Below, in pieces: positions 1-12,199 of a DNA stretch of 64,000 nt. Under the pieces are notes generated by a model, which was not told the origin of the DNA, made no database searches, and saw only the letters and a list, made by a program, of their open reading frames with translations. The position numbers and the translations under genes were made by a program. This DNA is from Acanthosepion pharaonis (Eukaryota; Mollusca; Cephalopoda; Sepiida; Sepiidae), in the NCBI GenBank assembly GCA_903632075.3, contig CAHIKZ030001778.1:1-64000 (forward strand), read 5' to 3'. The stretch's first letter is position 1. Every line of letters begins with the position of its first letter.

Positions 1-175
1 CATTGTTAAGGCAGCTTCTTTTCAGAATTGTTACTTTGAAACAAACATCTGAAGGATTTCTTCCTTGATCGCTACGCTCTCAACCTTTTCAAGTCCAGAT
101 CAACCATTATCTATCTTACATATCCTCATAATATACACTTACATGCTCCTTTTACACTCTTACAACAACATCATT
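1..175 (+). mobile_element. LINE (CR1/Jockey-like) C-terminal tail fragment
   Basis: One frame reads as the extreme C-terminus of a non-LTR reverse transcriptase (LDRYALNLFKSRSTIIYL). The same ending recurs at 55055-55170, 63890-64000 and, on the minus strand, 43985-44110. The fragment is cut by the left window edge and its frame breaks before the tail, so it is a dead copy. The clade name is inferred from protein style only. Confidence 0.5.
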
Positions 176-1620
176 CAATAATGAACAAAAGTATAAAAAT
201 AATGACTTCAGAATGGTATAAATTTTTCACTGGGGAGCAATGTTTTATACATATTGATATTTCTGGTGTGATAGAAAGTCTCGGGTTTTATTAATTGGCA
301 GTTTTGAATGAATTTCCATCAATATTTAGTTATTTGTAACACTTTCCTCACAAAAGCAGGTTTGCATTCATAAGAAAATCAATTGACTGATTGATAGATT
401 TCGTTTCATGTAATCGCAAAGTTATTAATTACAAAACATAATGTTTTATGGAAAACTCAATCTACGTGTCTGTGCTTGAACATGACATGTTTGAACTGTT
501 AAAGTTTATTATTATTAGAGTTTTCCTTCTCTTAGATTAGTTGCCCTCCAGTCTACCTTGCTAACTCGTGAAGAGATACATTCATTATGCACTTGAATTA
601 TTAGTGAATGCTTTTGTTCATTTGAAAAAAAAATATTGATTTTAAGGCTCTTCTTCAGTTATTTGATTCGACTTAATATTTACTTTTAAATGATAGTAAA
701 GAATTAAATACAAGATTGTGGAAAGGTCTTGCTAGATATTTACTAGAAGAGTAATATTCACTGTAATATTCCAAAAGGAGTGTCCATTGTAGTAAGTTAA
801 AAATAATAATAACCCCTTCACCCACTTCCTTCAAATTCGGAGGATTGGGGAAGATCAATAAAGAAATTCGGGAAATTGTGTTAAATTGTTTTTCGACCTT
901 GATTTTACAGAATTGGCCGAGGAGAAAAATTAAATTAACGAGAAGAGTGTTTGAAATCATGTGAAAGGTTTCGTTTCAGTTCCTCGCGTCAAGCGTTGAA
1001 ATACTCGCCAGTGTAAAATTACTTGTCAATTATATTATTGGCCCCTAACCAGCACGTAGTACTTCAAAGAATTTTCTCTCATGCTAAGTATTTCAAATTA
1101 TCTCTCTTCTACTTTTGAAAGTATGCACAATATATCCATTCGGCAAACAATAAATTTTCTTACCTTTGTCTTAAAAATTTTTTTAATATTATTTTGTGTC
1201 AAATCATTTAATCTGTTGTATGAACATTTCCTCTTCATGACAATACGTTAAAACTACGGACTTATTTTTCCTGAAACGAGCTACTGATAATACTTCAAGC
1301 GTGTAAATTCGTGAATAAATTCCTTATTTTGTTATATTAAAATTATTCGTGTGTTTCTTCGTCATTATCATTCTTCATTAATCTTATTAGCATGGGTTCA
1401 TTTTAACCCCTAAGCTCGATGTCATAATTTTTACTTACAGCATCTATTATTTCTAAATAGTTAAAATTTTAGTATTAACCTGATATCTTTTTTATGCCAT
1501 ATCTCTACAAGATGTTGGCAGCCTTGTCTTTTGACAGTGTCCCTTCCTTTATTACCTAAAAATTAAAATACTGGTTTGGAAAAAATATTGAAATGGTTCA
1601 CTATTGCCTTCCCTACGGTT
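176..1620. other. AT-rich stretch with no recognisable gene
   Basis: Short chance frames only. No domain, SINE box or transposon terminus was recognised here. The minus-strand frame of 95 codons at 673-960 has no family resemblance and AT-driven composition. Confidence 0.4.
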
Positions 1621-1624
1621 TGAA

Positions 1625-1800
1625 ATTTAGAGTTTTTCTTCTCTTAGATTAATTGTCATTCAAGTCTAGAGAATCCAGTCTATTCTGCTCTTTAACCCAT
1701 TGCCGGAGGGAGAAAAAACACATTCAAAGTTATAAGTTTGAAAGTTGATGCAACAACTTTGGCTGCAATTTGAACTCAGATTACCTATCCCTACTATCTA
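1625..1800 (-). repeat. Very degenerate tRNA-type SINE copy
   Basis: The order of landmarks matches the minus-strand SINE copies at 17500 and 23700: a segment like tcaagtctagagaatccagt, then a run like cctgctatttaaccc, then an aactcag-type promoter B-box remnant. Divergence is high. Confidence 0.3.
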
Positions 1801-2608
1801 CGTCAATAACTATTATCCTATGCACATAAATGAAAAGTAAATAATTAAAAATTATGCATTAAAATTAAATAATTGAAAAATGTATATAGAAATGTCGGGT
1901 TAGCCTCTTCTAATTTTTGAAACTGCTCCTAGGGGACGCTGTCAGGACTATAAATACTCTGCCATATTTTTCTCACCCTCTTACTTTTTCCACTTACTCG
2001 CCAACATGTAAATTTCTCGCGGAGAACGTGCTTTCCTTTGGGAAACGCATGAACCACACACACACACTCACTCACTCACTACATATACTTTGCACCCAAA
2101 AAGTTTTCACATTCATTTGGCACACACATCTTTGTCTTTGTCACCTGTAACCCTTTATTGTTAATATATTATTATTTATTTGTACATATATATTGGTTCT
2201 TGTCGATTCTTTTCATTTATTTAAGTGGACTCACATCCCGAGTCTGCTATGTTTGTTGTGGGCATTTCAGGAGACGCATGTTGTTTATTGCTCAAGGCAC
2301 AGAAATGTATAACGTAGATATTTATTTTGCCGACTAAGGTAAAAATGACTTTCTAATCCACTAAGACTTGCTTAAGAAAATTGGTTCTAAGATTCTCAAC
2401 TGAAATTTCTTCTCATCCGTAGGGAGATTGCCCAGCATTCCCTGCTATGTAAGAGGATGGAAAGCACATAGTAATAAAATTCTCCTGGGAAGGAATTTCC
2501 CCAATTCTTCACTTAGCTAAAATTCTTCCTTTGGTTTCAAATTTCCTTCCGTAGGGAGCATGTGTCTCTTGTATGAGAATCATTATTTTAGAATATATTT
2601 ACATTTGA

Positions 2609-2862
2609 TTCAGTCAGTTATGTGCCATGCATGATACACACTTACGCGATCATGTATCTTTCGATACATGACTGACGCAGTAGGTTGCCATTTCTTTCTG
2701 TGGTAGACCAGTTACCATCCAAGGCTATAGAGCTCGGTCTGTACTGCTATTTACCCAAAGCTGGGGGAGAAGAGGAGTGTATTAGTAATGGATTCGACTG
2801 GAATTCGAACTCGGCTCTCCGATTCCTCAATCCGAGCCGCTATCCATTCCTCCACTGTGACA
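2609..2862 (-). repeat. tRNA-headed SINE, near full length
   Basis: Read on the minus strand it starts with a tRNA-like module (ggtgtaatggatagcggctc... gagttcgaattcc, the latter a good pol III B box). It continues with the body shared by at least ten copies in this window (cttgggaaaggtatgaatcc, cccagctatgggtaaatag). It ends in a short hairpin (gtatcgaaagatac) and an actgactga-type tail. Confidence 0.75.
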
Positions 2863-2942
2863 TTGATTATAGTAGTAAATATGTCTTTACTACTAATGAT
2901 CTATTCATTTGCTTTATTTCTTTTTTATTATGTGACATCAAA

Positions 2943-3335
2943 GCTTACGGCCACATCATGTTGAAACACCGATTCCCGTACGATCACTGAAGTTAAGCAA
3001 CGTCGAACCTGGTCAGTACCTAGATGGGTTCCCGTTTGGGAATACCAGGTGCTGTAAGCTTGGATGTTCAACTGGTGTAATGTTTAATGGCTCGGAGATC
3101 GGTTAATCAGAGAGCGGAATTCCAATTAGTTTCGTTGTATTTACTTACGCGCGCAAATAACCTTTGGAAATGTATGAATCTACCCAGTCTCAGTTAATTA
3201 GTAAGACTTGTATTAGTAAATCAGTATTATCTCCCACCCACCAACAAAAATATGTTATAATTTAAGAATATCTCCTGGCTTTGAATAACCTGCAAAGGGT
3301 TGATAAGCCATAAAAAAAAAACGAATCAATCAATT
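2943..3335 (+). repeat. Composite 5S rRNA/tRNA-headed SINE
   Basis: Bases 2943-3061 align end to end with a metazoan 5S rRNA (gcttacggccac at the start, then gatcactgaagttaagcaac, ctagatgggt and gggaataccaggtgctgtaa). The 5S part runs directly into the tRNA-like module of the other SINE family (ggtgtaatg... ctcgga), then the shared body. The tail has the form aataacctgcaaagggttgataagcc, then taaaaaa and a caat-repeat. Substitutions throughout the 5S part, and its fusion to a SINE body, argue against a working 5S gene. Confidence 0.8.
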
Positions 3336-3849
3336 TAATTATCTTAAGAACTAAGGAACAAGTAGAATTATGATTATTTATTTTTGTAAAAATACAAAAA
3401 GCATAGTTCAATGCTGAAAAATTGGAGAAAAACGAAGGTGTTGGTCTTCACTATTCTATTATTTACTTATCGCATTTATTGACTTGACCATTCTTCATCG
3501 TTCATCTTTCTACTTCGCACTTTCAAGCAACAATCACCAAAATGTCACATTATCTCTATGGAACTCTAAATCTGTATTTACAATTTCATGTGGGAAAGGT
3601 ATATACTACAATTAAAAAAAAATTCTCCAATGATTTAAATGACACAAAATATATTTAGAAAATGTGTTAGTCGTATGCATCGTCATCCTAAAATCTTGTA
3701 TAGAAGAAAAGTAAATGAACCGACTGAAAAATGACGTGAGAAATTATAGAAAAATAAAATAATAATAATGAGCGAAATATTTCCCATCGCCGAAGAACTT
3801 TAGCTTTTGTCGTCTAAGAAAGTATCTTCTCAACAAAGGTCTGTTCTTG

Positions 3850-4072
3850 GGTAGACCTGTGTTGAGAAGACACAGCACAGTCTGTAACTGGGAAGACACA
3901 CCACAGCCTGGAACCGGGAAGGCACACCACAGCCTGAAACTGGGAAGATACAGTACAGCCTTGAACCGGGAAGGCACATCACAGCCTGGAACAGAGAAGG
4001 CACAGCACAACCTGGAACCGGGAAGGCACATCACAGCCTGGAAAAAAAAGGCACATCACAGCCTGAAATGCT
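3850..4072. repeat. 26-bp minisatellite, about 8 units
   Basis: The unit is like ggaaccgggaaggcacatca followed by cagcct. The gggaag core recurs at 3890, 3916, 3942, 3968, 3994 (variant), 4020 and 4046, an exact 26-bp spacing. It opens a frame on both strands, but 26 is not a multiple of three, so the apparent repeat proteins are frame-cycling artefacts. Confidence 0.9.
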
Positions 4073-4665
4073 TCATTAAAAAAGCAAACTTTAAAAGATG
4101 GAATAAAACATGTTGATAAAATAATACTATTCCCATTGCTGTTATGTTTGTTCATCAATAAAATATAGATGGAATATCTAAAAAGCAAAATAATATGGAT
4201 AAAATAAAAATAATAATAAAATGCTTCATCTAAAAAGCAACAATAATAGCTATGGAATAAAACTAGTGATAAAATAATAATAATGAAAATGCTTCATCTA
4301 AAAAAGCAATATAATGGGTCTAAGAAGGAATAAAACTCTGATAAAAATAATGAATAATGAAAATGCTTCATCTAAAACCTCTAACAATAATAAGAAGGAG
4401 TAAAACTAGTGATAAAATAATAATAGTGAAAAATGTTTCATCTAAAAAGCAACAATAATAAGATGGAATAAAACTTTTAAAAAATAATAGTGAAAATAAT
4501 GCTTCATCTAAAAAGCAACAATAAGATGGGATTAAAACTAGTGATAAAATAATAATAGTAAAAATGCTTCATCTAAAAAAAGTAAAATGAATAATAAGAT
4601 GGAATAAAACTATTGAACCTAAAAATAACTTAGTAAAATGTTTCATAAAAAAAAATAAAATGAAA
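4066..4665. repeat. Degenerate tandem array, about 65-75 bp period
   Basis: Repeats of aatgcttcatctaaaaagca followed by an aataagatggaataaaacta-type segment begin near 4066, 4221, 4287, 4361, 4433, 4500, 4565 and 4639. It directly abuts the 26-bp minisatellite on its left. Confidence 0.8.
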
Positions 4666-4669
4666 TTAC

Positions 4670-5440
4670 TGAACTAAAAACAAAGATTAGTGTAGAGATT
4701 AAAGAGAGACCTGTGTGTGAAATACGACGGCAGATTTATCAGTTTTTCATCTATCATGACTTTTTTGTGGCTGAATATACGGAATTTGAATTTAAGTCTT
4801 TTGTTTATTTACCTTTTTCACAATTTTTTGTTTTTATCTTTGGAGCATTTCATCCAGCCGAAAATGTTGTGATAAAAAGCGACATCAGAGTAAAACTACT
4901 AATAAAATGTTATATTTTTACATACACGGATTATCTTGATATAGACATGTCAATTACCAAAGGATGTGTCGTATTTGTAAAGTCAGGTTTACTTAATGCC
5001 AAAATCTAATTTGCCATCAGAAAAAATGTTTTTGTTCTCATTGCCCAGTACACGTCACCTTTATAAACCTGTTCAAATGAATCTTAGACCGAAAATAAAT
5101 GTGAAAGATTTTCACCTGAATTCAAAATTGTGATGTATTAACACACCCTAGTTTGTGTCAGCAGTTGAAATTTTTTTTATATTTGTGCATAGGTAGGAGA
5201 TGTTTTAGGTACCAGAATGCTTCACCTGATGATAGTGATGATTCTTAGGTCACGTGGTTTAACTAATCCTGAAAAAAACAGTTTGAAGATTATGACCTGA
5301 ATAATGTCAAAGTACGTTTTTTATTGTTAATTTTTACATTTTTTAAACATAATCTCATAACGAAGGCATATCTTTTTTTCCAAATATTTTTTTCTTTGTA
5401 GCAATTATTACATTGTTAAAGATCGCATTCTTTTCAAAGG
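4670..5440. other. AT-rich stretch, one open frame of 98 codons without recognised family
   Basis: The + frame at 4713-5009 is rich in Phe, Tyr and Ile, as expected of AT-rich noncoding DNA. It shows no domain pattern, signal peptide or convincing splice sites. I treat it as chance. Confidence 0.35.
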
Positions 5441-5449
5441 ATAAACAAT

Positions 5450-5735
5450 CCAATGGATATATTAAAAATTCGTTTTGGTTATTTCAAAGACAAAATGTTC
5501 AGATTTTTTTCTTTTTAAACCTTAAGGACCAATCATTTTCGGTCGATATAATTAAAATTTGTTTCGGAGGCAACGACACAAAATATTCAAGCCAATTTAA
5601 AACATTAAGTGACATTAATTTTTTATGGATATATTTAAAATGTGTTTCTAGGGCGAAGACACAAAATATTCAGATTCTTTTTCTTTTAAATATTAAGGAA
5701 TGTATTTTTTAATGAATATAAATTTTAATATCGTT
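5450..5735. repeat. Degenerate ~90-bp tandem repeat, about 3 units
   Basis: Segments like gacacaaaatattcagattc and tttcttttaaatattaagga recur about 85-105 bases apart, each preceded by a ggatatattaaaa-type motif. Divergence is high. Confidence 0.5.
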
Positions 5736-5739
5736 GGAA

Positions 5740-7130
5740 ATTTTCATTTATCTATCTTCCTTTTAGATATGGGTTAAATAACGTTAGACTGCATTATTAC
5801 CTTGAGCGGCAGCCAGTCTAGGAGAAGAAAACTGAAATTGGTCTATATAACTGCTTTCAGGGTATCTTCGGGGAAAAAAAATTGGGACCCGGAAAGCGGA
5901 TGGATGGCGTTTTCCATCACTTTTCGGCAACTCTTGAGCTGCGTTGTTTCAAACTGCACTGGTTTTTTTTTAGACTCTACTAACAACGCCGTGAGGAGGA
6001 TCCTGACAAAAAGTAGATCTACAAATAGAAGACAATCATGTTTTAAGTTGTTCTATCATTAAACCATCTTTTCCAGAAACGGACTTAAAGGAATGGCTGA
6101 AAAATAAAAATTTTTCTTAAAAATACAAACTGTTTTTCATCCATTGCAAAATTTTTTGCATATGACAGGCTATAAAAGTATTCCGTGCAAAAATCATTCG
6201 TGGTTGAGTTTGAAGGCTGTTCTATATATCTTAACCATGATAAGGAAATTAATTCTGATTCATTATGCGATTCCTGTCTGACAGATTTGGTCTATTGTCA
6301 ATAGTCCAACGGCATTGTGGCGACTTTAGTGATGATTGCTTATTTTTCACCCGTACATGTAATTTTTTACTCTTCAAGGACAATGACTTACGGATCCAAG
6401 TCTGGAATTTTATCTGACCTTTACCTGTACTTCAACTAATTATTCTGGCATTTTTTTTTGAGCCTAAAAAACATTCCAAGAAGCGGACGAAGAGTTGAAT
6501 ACATCTGCTTCTCCTAGATTTTATACAAACAATAAAAAATTCAAGCTTTAGTAACTGAAGAATTGAAGAAAAATTTGAAAGAATTTGAGAAATGCACGGA
6601 AGAATTAGGATTTTCTTAAACTGTTTATAATCCGATCTTAATTCAATTTGTTTCAACCAAAAAATATGGCAGTGGGTCGATTATAATTTGTTTTTGGTGA
6701 ATCAACAACGGAAGTGACAAATGATCAAATTTGTCAAAGACTGTCAACGCTTTCGTCCATTATGCTATGGACCTGAAATGATAAATTTGTTCAGTTGCAA
6801 ACTGGTGATTTGGTATTCATTTATTGGAAGTTCGGAAATAAAACGAATGTTACAGTTGAATTGAAGGGTTTAAACAAATAATATATACTTATTTAAATTT
6901 AGATTGTAGTAATTTTTTTTGATATTTGATAATAGCGAAAAAGTTCGTTTATAAGATCAGAATGAAAAGCCTGGAGAAAATCCAGTAGTTTGGTAATTTT
7001 TTCGGGTTTGGAAATAAAAAAAGCTACCATGATCTTAGTTCGAACAATTTATACATTAATGATAACGAACCATCTTAAAATATAAGGCTTTTATTTTTAC
7101 CACTTCAATAAGGATCTAATTTTTGATGAC
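5740..7130. other. No recognised gene or element
   Basis: Contains short frames at 5802-6062 (+) and 6432-6656 (-) that match no family I know. Composition is AT-rich with no clear repeat boundary. Confidence 0.35.
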
Positions 7131-7137
7131 TGGATTA

Positions 7138-7718
7138 CAGTGATCCTATTAATTCGCGGTTCTACTATCGTGGATTCATCTTTTGCGGATTTTAAAAAAT
7201 ATATAATGAAAAATATATCGCGGAGTTTTTGGAAAATTTTAGAAAAATATATATGGAATACTAAAAAATTTTTGATTAAACCCTGGAAAATATTAATAAT
7301 AAAATTATTTCCTGGTCTAGGAACAACAAAACAAGCGTAAAAAAAGCAATAGAAAGGGAAAATGCCATCCGAAGAGACATAAAATAATTAACGGCTGCAC
7401 AGTAGAAATCATCATCATATTTCATCATCATTATTTCTATTGTGCAGCAAATTCATCATCAAAATCATCATTCAAATTCTGTTTCTTTCTATCGTATTGA
7501 ATACAAGAACAACAATTTTATTTTGTTTTTAATTTAAAGTGTTATTCATTTAACAATTTGTTATTAATAGAGTACTGTAATGGGTGGGTTTTAACAGTAG
7601 AACAGCGTTTAAAAAGTTCAATTAAACGTTACCAAAATACTGTAAATATGGGTAAAAAAAAACAAATTCAGTTATCGCGGCCGGTGAGCCAATCTACCGG
7701 ATAAACGAGGGATCACTG
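7138..7718. mobile_element. Non-autonomous pogo/Tigger-like DNA transposon
   Basis: The left end reads CAGTGATCC followed by ttcgcggttctac. The right end, reverse-complemented, reads CAGTGATCCCTCGTTTATCC. The interior carries the Cgcgga-type repeats typical of Tigger ends (gtggattcatcttttgcgga). The length of about 581 bases has no transposase, so it is a MITE-like derivative. The left flank is TA; the right flank is GATA. The family assignment rests on terminal sequence resemblance. Confidence 0.65.
7394..7448. repeat. Inverted repeat with (ATC)n loop
   Basis: The 16-base arm gctgcacagtagaaat (7394-7409) is complementary to atttctattgtgcagc (7433-7448) at 15 of 16 positions, with a loop of cat/atc triplets. 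It lies inside the Tigger-like element. Confidence 0.85.
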
Positions 7719-7734
7719 GATAAAATCATGGTAG

Positions 7735-9208
7735 AAAATGGCCAAACTGAACAGAAACAAGGCAGATGGACCAGACGGAAAATAAATGGAAATGCTGACA
7801 TTGGAATGATATGGAAAATGGCATAGACAAGATCACCGTAAATAACAAATTAAATGACAACAGCGGAATATACCGGAAGACCTCATCAGATCTATCTTTC
7901 GTATTAAAAAGTAACAAAAACAGACAATGAGCCATAAAAATTTTGAGCTCTTTTGATCAGAAATCAAGAATCATCCGTATTTTAACGAATGAAGCGCGCG
8001 CAGAAGAATCCCAGAGATAGGGAAAGAATTTCCATGATTTAAATTTAAAGACACTGGAACAAGGAACGCGATATTCATGCTCAGAAAAAATCAAAAGAGC
8101 GATACAGGCAAAAAGGTTGTGTTTTTCTATGTAAATAGAGACTACAAAAGCATTTCGATTTTTAATCCACAAGGAGCTGATGGAACTGCTCAGCAACCTC
8201 GATATATTCGGGAAAGATATCAGAATAATCAAGAACCTATATTGGCAAAAGCAAACAGCATGCATGCGCATAGGGAACGAGTTCAGTGAATATACAAAAA
8301 ATAGAAAGGGGGTAAGGCAAGGATGCGTCTTCTCACCTGGGACCTGTTCAACCTATACAGCGAGGCAATCCTGAGAGAATTGGAAACCCTACCGGGATTT
8401 AGCATTGGCGGCCACAATCTTAGCAACATAAGATGTGCAGATGGCACAATACTGATAGCAGACACGGAAAACAAATTACAAAATCTCCTACAGAAGGTAG
8501 CGACGGAGAGTGAGAAGAAAGAACTAAGCATAAACTACAAGAAGACAGAATGCATGGTCGTCAGTGAGAGGATGAGCCTGAACATTTAGGGACACTAAAA
8601 TCAAGCAGACGTAGAATTTTCAATATCTGGGAAGCGTTTTGACAGAGGACGGTAAATGCGACACTGAGATCCGTAGACATATTGGGATGGCCAAGGACAC
8701 ATTCCAAAACCTGGGCAGAGTATTGCGAGACAGGAGGATTCTTTGGTTTGGTAACAAAGAAAAGAATACTGAGCTGTTACGTGACATCTGTCCTTCTTTA
8801 CGGCAGCGAATGTTGGACGATTTCCTCAAAGATGAAGAAGAGACTCGAGGCGACGGAGATGTGGTTCTACAGAAGGATGCTAAGGATATCATGGACCGAG
8901 CGTGTGAGCAACGATGAGATCTTAGAGAGGTTGCAAACAAGGAGGAGGTTTATACTTAATATCAGGAAGAGGCAGCTGAAGTTTCTGGGACACATAATGA
9001 GGAAGGAGGGCCTGGAGAATCTGATACTCACGGGTCGAATAGAGGGAAAGAGAGACAAGGGAAAACAACGCGTGACATACCTGGCGGACTTAAGCAAGTG
9101 GATGACAGAACGTGGTCTGGGGGAGGAAGCAGAGGGAAGGAACTTGTTGAGAGCTGCAAGGGATAGAGGGAGGTGGAGAGCTATGATCGCCTACGTCCTG
9201 AAAGGAAT
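7735..9208 (+). pseudogene. RTE-type LINE reverse transcriptase, decayed
   Basis: This is the longest LINE copy in the window. In order, across several frames, it shows the linker (KLNRNKADGPDG), GTRNAIFMLR, ELLSNLDIFGKDIRIIKNLY, motif B as GVRQGCVFSP, the motif C region as CADGTILIAD, YGSECWTISS, RRMLRISWTERVSNDEI, FLGHIMRKEGLENLILTGRI and the terminal WRAMIAYVLKG. Motif C has CADG where YADD is expected, and the motif A region reads YVNRDYKSIS where an F-I-D pattern is expected, so catalytic aspartates are lost. At least four frame changes or stops occur. The N-terminal endonuclease is missing (5' truncation). RTE clade is inferred from the overall order of conserved blocks and the endonuclease seen at 21472-21816. 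Confidence 0.85.
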
Positions 9209-9309
9209 AAATTTTTATTATAAACAATTGTCTTGTAAATGGAATTTTCAAAGCATTCTGAATAAAAATAAAGAAAAAAGTGTGCAAGACAAGAATTTCT
9301 CTACCTTTT

Positions 9310-9640
9310 CCCCCCAGTGAAGTTTTGTTGAAATCGGTTGAAAAATATTTAGGAAATTTGATCCTCATATATAAACGAACATACAACCCACACTCCAATA
9401 AAACAACCTGGGTTTTTAATAAGTATAACTCGATATAATTGTCTTAAATGTTTTCATTCTCGTCAATGCATCTTAATCGTGTTTCAAAAACGTTGGGAAA
9501 AAGGTTTTTTTACTAAGGAATGGAAAGTTAAATTGAAATTTTTTTGAAAAATGTAGGAAATCCGATCCAATATATAAACGCAACACACACACACACACAC
9601 ATTTTCACAACCTTGGGTTTTATAATAAATCAATAATTTT
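9310..9640 (+). repeat. Two copies of a LINE/SINE-like 3' tail, with (CA)n
   Basis: The motif ttgaaatcggttgaaaaata, then gatcctcatatataaacgaa and a cctgggtttt ending, occurs at 9331-9416 and in diverged form at 9530-9625. The second copy carries a (CA)n tract. A similar tail (tttcaatcggt... gacggacgg) is at 30371-30420. Confidence 0.5.
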
Positions 9641-10125
9641 TTCGTATAATTTCAAAAAGATACATTTGGAGTTGGGCAGATAACTTGGCTTTTATCATTT
9701 TTTATAACTTGATTTTTATCATATAAGTAAATAAAATGCGCATAACGCGGAAGCTCTTATGGAAAACAAAATTAAAACAATATTAAAATCTGTTGATATT
9801 TGGTATCTAGACGGATCAGCCAATACAAGCAGGATCAAATCAGGTTGTAGTCAATAAATAAGGGAAAGGCTGCCAGATTACGAACATGGCTTTACCATTA
9901 ATTTAATATAATTAATTTTAACGCCTCCAAAACGAAATCTCTCTCTTTTAATCGTCTTAGTGAAACATTTCTGTTTTCCAACAGCATGAGTGATGCTAAC
10001 CTCCAGGTGAGTGACTCGTTGCATCTTTTCGAACTGACATTTTCCGCTGATAAAATTATTTTAAATCAATTTCTAGGAGATTTTCAAAATATTTGAATTA
10101 TTCGTGGTGAATTTTTTCTCGTCAG

Positions 10126-10665
10126 AATCTATCTTATACAGCTATAAGTCTACCATTCGTCCATGCATTGAATATTGCTGTCACATCTGGTTTGGTGCTT
10201 CTGTTATATACTTAAAGATTCTTGATAAAATACAAAGAAGAATCTGCAATATTATCGTTCCTAACCTAGCATCTCGTAACGTAGCTTCTCTGTATCTTTT
10301 CTATAAATATTTTCATCGTTATTGTTCTGATAATCGTTCTTATTTGGTGCCTCGACTTTACGAATTCAAGCACACTACTAGAGTGGCGGCTAGGTCTCAT
10401 AATTTTATGGTTGAAATTGCTAGATGTAATTGTTAACGCTTTCTTCTCTCGCACTTCTCGCCTGTGGAACTCTCTTCCGGTTTCTTGCTTTCCAGTCGTC
10501 TTTGATCTTTAAAAATGTAAATGCAATGCCAGCTGTTATTTTCTGTCTTCTTAATTCCTGTTCTTTTATTGTTCTTAATAATGCATTTGTTTCTCATATT
10601 CTTTCACATTCAGTAACTCCTTGTTTGGTGTGAAATGAAAAAAAAATTGAGTAAAATAGTAAAGA
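10126..10665 (+). pseudogene. CR1/Jockey-like LINE, 5'-truncated 3' end
   Basis: One frame reads YKSTIRPCIEYCCHIW, LDKIQRRICNIIVP, then NVASLYLFYKYFHRYCSD and VPRLYEFKHTTRVAARSHNF. The LWN-type ending block follows after a stop (cgcctgtggaactctcttcc). The 3' UTR ends with cattcagtaactccttgttt then ggtgtgaaatgaaaaaaaa, the same terminus as copies at 37062, 50380 and 57185. There is no endonuclease or catalytic palm. Confidence 0.8.
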
Positions 10666-11010
10666 TTTATTGTGTTAAGTGCAATTAACAACATGTCTCC
10701 ACTAGTCAAAAATAAGATAAGCGAGTAAAAAAAAAAAAAATTTTTCGGTTACATGGATTTGTTAACGTTTTTAACTAGAATTTGTAACTTTATCTTTTGA
10801 AAAGAGACATTTATTGCTATTCTCGAGCTGGCGCCAAAGACGCACGTGAGAACATTTTCGGTTTTAATTTTTAATTTTATTTTTTAACGAGTCTGGAAAA
10901 TAATATCACAAATTATGTGGAAACAAGTTCGGTACCAATCACTATTCTGACGGCAAGATGATCAAATTTCAAATCTAAATTGTTTGCCATGTAAAATAAT
11001 ACACTCATTA

Positions 11011-11365
11011 AAAAATGAAGCGTCCCAGGTATGACGATAAACTACGTCCGACAGCAGGACCTCTGATCGGGAGGTTTTGAGGAACCTAGGAGCTTTAAAA
11101 TTTATTTTTTTGTTCCCAGTTCCACCCTGACCCGGGGTGGTAGCACCTCTCAGTGTCCCAGCTATGGGCAAATGGTTAACCCCAAACTGGGGTCAAAACA
11201 CTATGAAAGTGTAAAAATAAGTTTTAATAACAAATACTTTTTTGTAAAAAGTTTTTTTTTTTTTTTTGCCAGCACTACATTTTTGAAAAAAAATATTACT
11301 AGCAATAAAAATTTTGTCGGCATTAAATAACCCATTGAGGATATGCCGTAAAACAAAACAAACGA
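11011..11365 (+). repeat. Interspersed repeat with GC-rich head and SINE-like tail, copy 1
   Basis: It contains accctgacccggggtggtag, a cccagctatgggcaaatg segment and a tail gcattaaataacccattgag followed by gatatgccgtaaaacaaaac. A reverse-oriented copy is at 58430-58805. The tail resembles that of the 5S/tRNA SINEs (aataacc... gataagccgtaaaa). Confidence 0.6.
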
Positions 11366-12199
11366 AACCAAACTAAAAAATATGTTCATTTTAAATACAA
11401 AAGTATTCAAAGGACCACTCATTTCGGCTTATACTATTTTTCTGTTACTCAAGGATTGTTGGCAGACAGAGAAATTATCCTTCGCGACAGAGATGTATCT
11501 GTGCATTTTAATTTCATTTAAATTGTTGTGTGCGTGTACGTTTGCGTATGCGCATGTATATATTAATTCAATGAGAACTCTAAAATTATTTCTTCAAAAT
11601 TAAAAGAAAAAAATTGCCAAATAATTTCCGAAAAGTTCAATCAATCTATATGATTTTATTGCTCAACCCAGGCTAGGTGTTGTTCAGAATGAATGCAAGG
11701 AGAATATACTCTTTTAATGTCTTATTTCTAACTTAGTCATATTGTGTGCATATATGTGTGTGTACTTATGCTCGTGTGTGTATTAAATGGCACAAACGCA
11801 ACATAGACATGCATACCACCATGGAATTACAAAAAAAAAAAAAAAAAAAAGCTTGAAAAACCCATTTTAATTCATGTAAATAGCTTCTTTGATGTTACAT
11901 TTTTGGTTTATGTGAAAGATAATAGCCTAAAGCCAACACTTAAAAATGATTTTATGTATTTAAATAATGTTTTTAGACTTTTTTTAAAACATTAGTAGGA
12001 TCAGTCTTCACTCATCGTATCTCCATCATAGACAAAAAATGAAAACCATAAATTTAGAAATTTTTTCAAAATTTACTGTTTGTTCTCGAGATTTGTTCCA
12101 ACGTAAATTAGTAAATTTAAGGATTAACAGGATTTTATAAAAGCAATGTTTACTTTTTGCTTAAAACATCGCAAAAATAATTTATTTACACATGCTAGT

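Noticed and set aside
2943..3061. Functional 5S rRNA gene
   Set aside because: Full length, but with many substitutions, fused to a SINE body and tail, and repeated in decayed form at three other sites.
3850..4070. CRISPR-like array
   Set aside because: Units are directly tandem with no variable spacers, and the genome is clearly eukaryotic.
3744..4188. Repeat-protein frames on both strands
   Set aside because: They come from a 26-bp minisatellite whose period is not a multiple of three, so the frame cycles.
8682..9320. Intact 212-residue host protein
   Set aside because: It is the thumb and C-terminal part of a decayed RTE reverse transcriptase.
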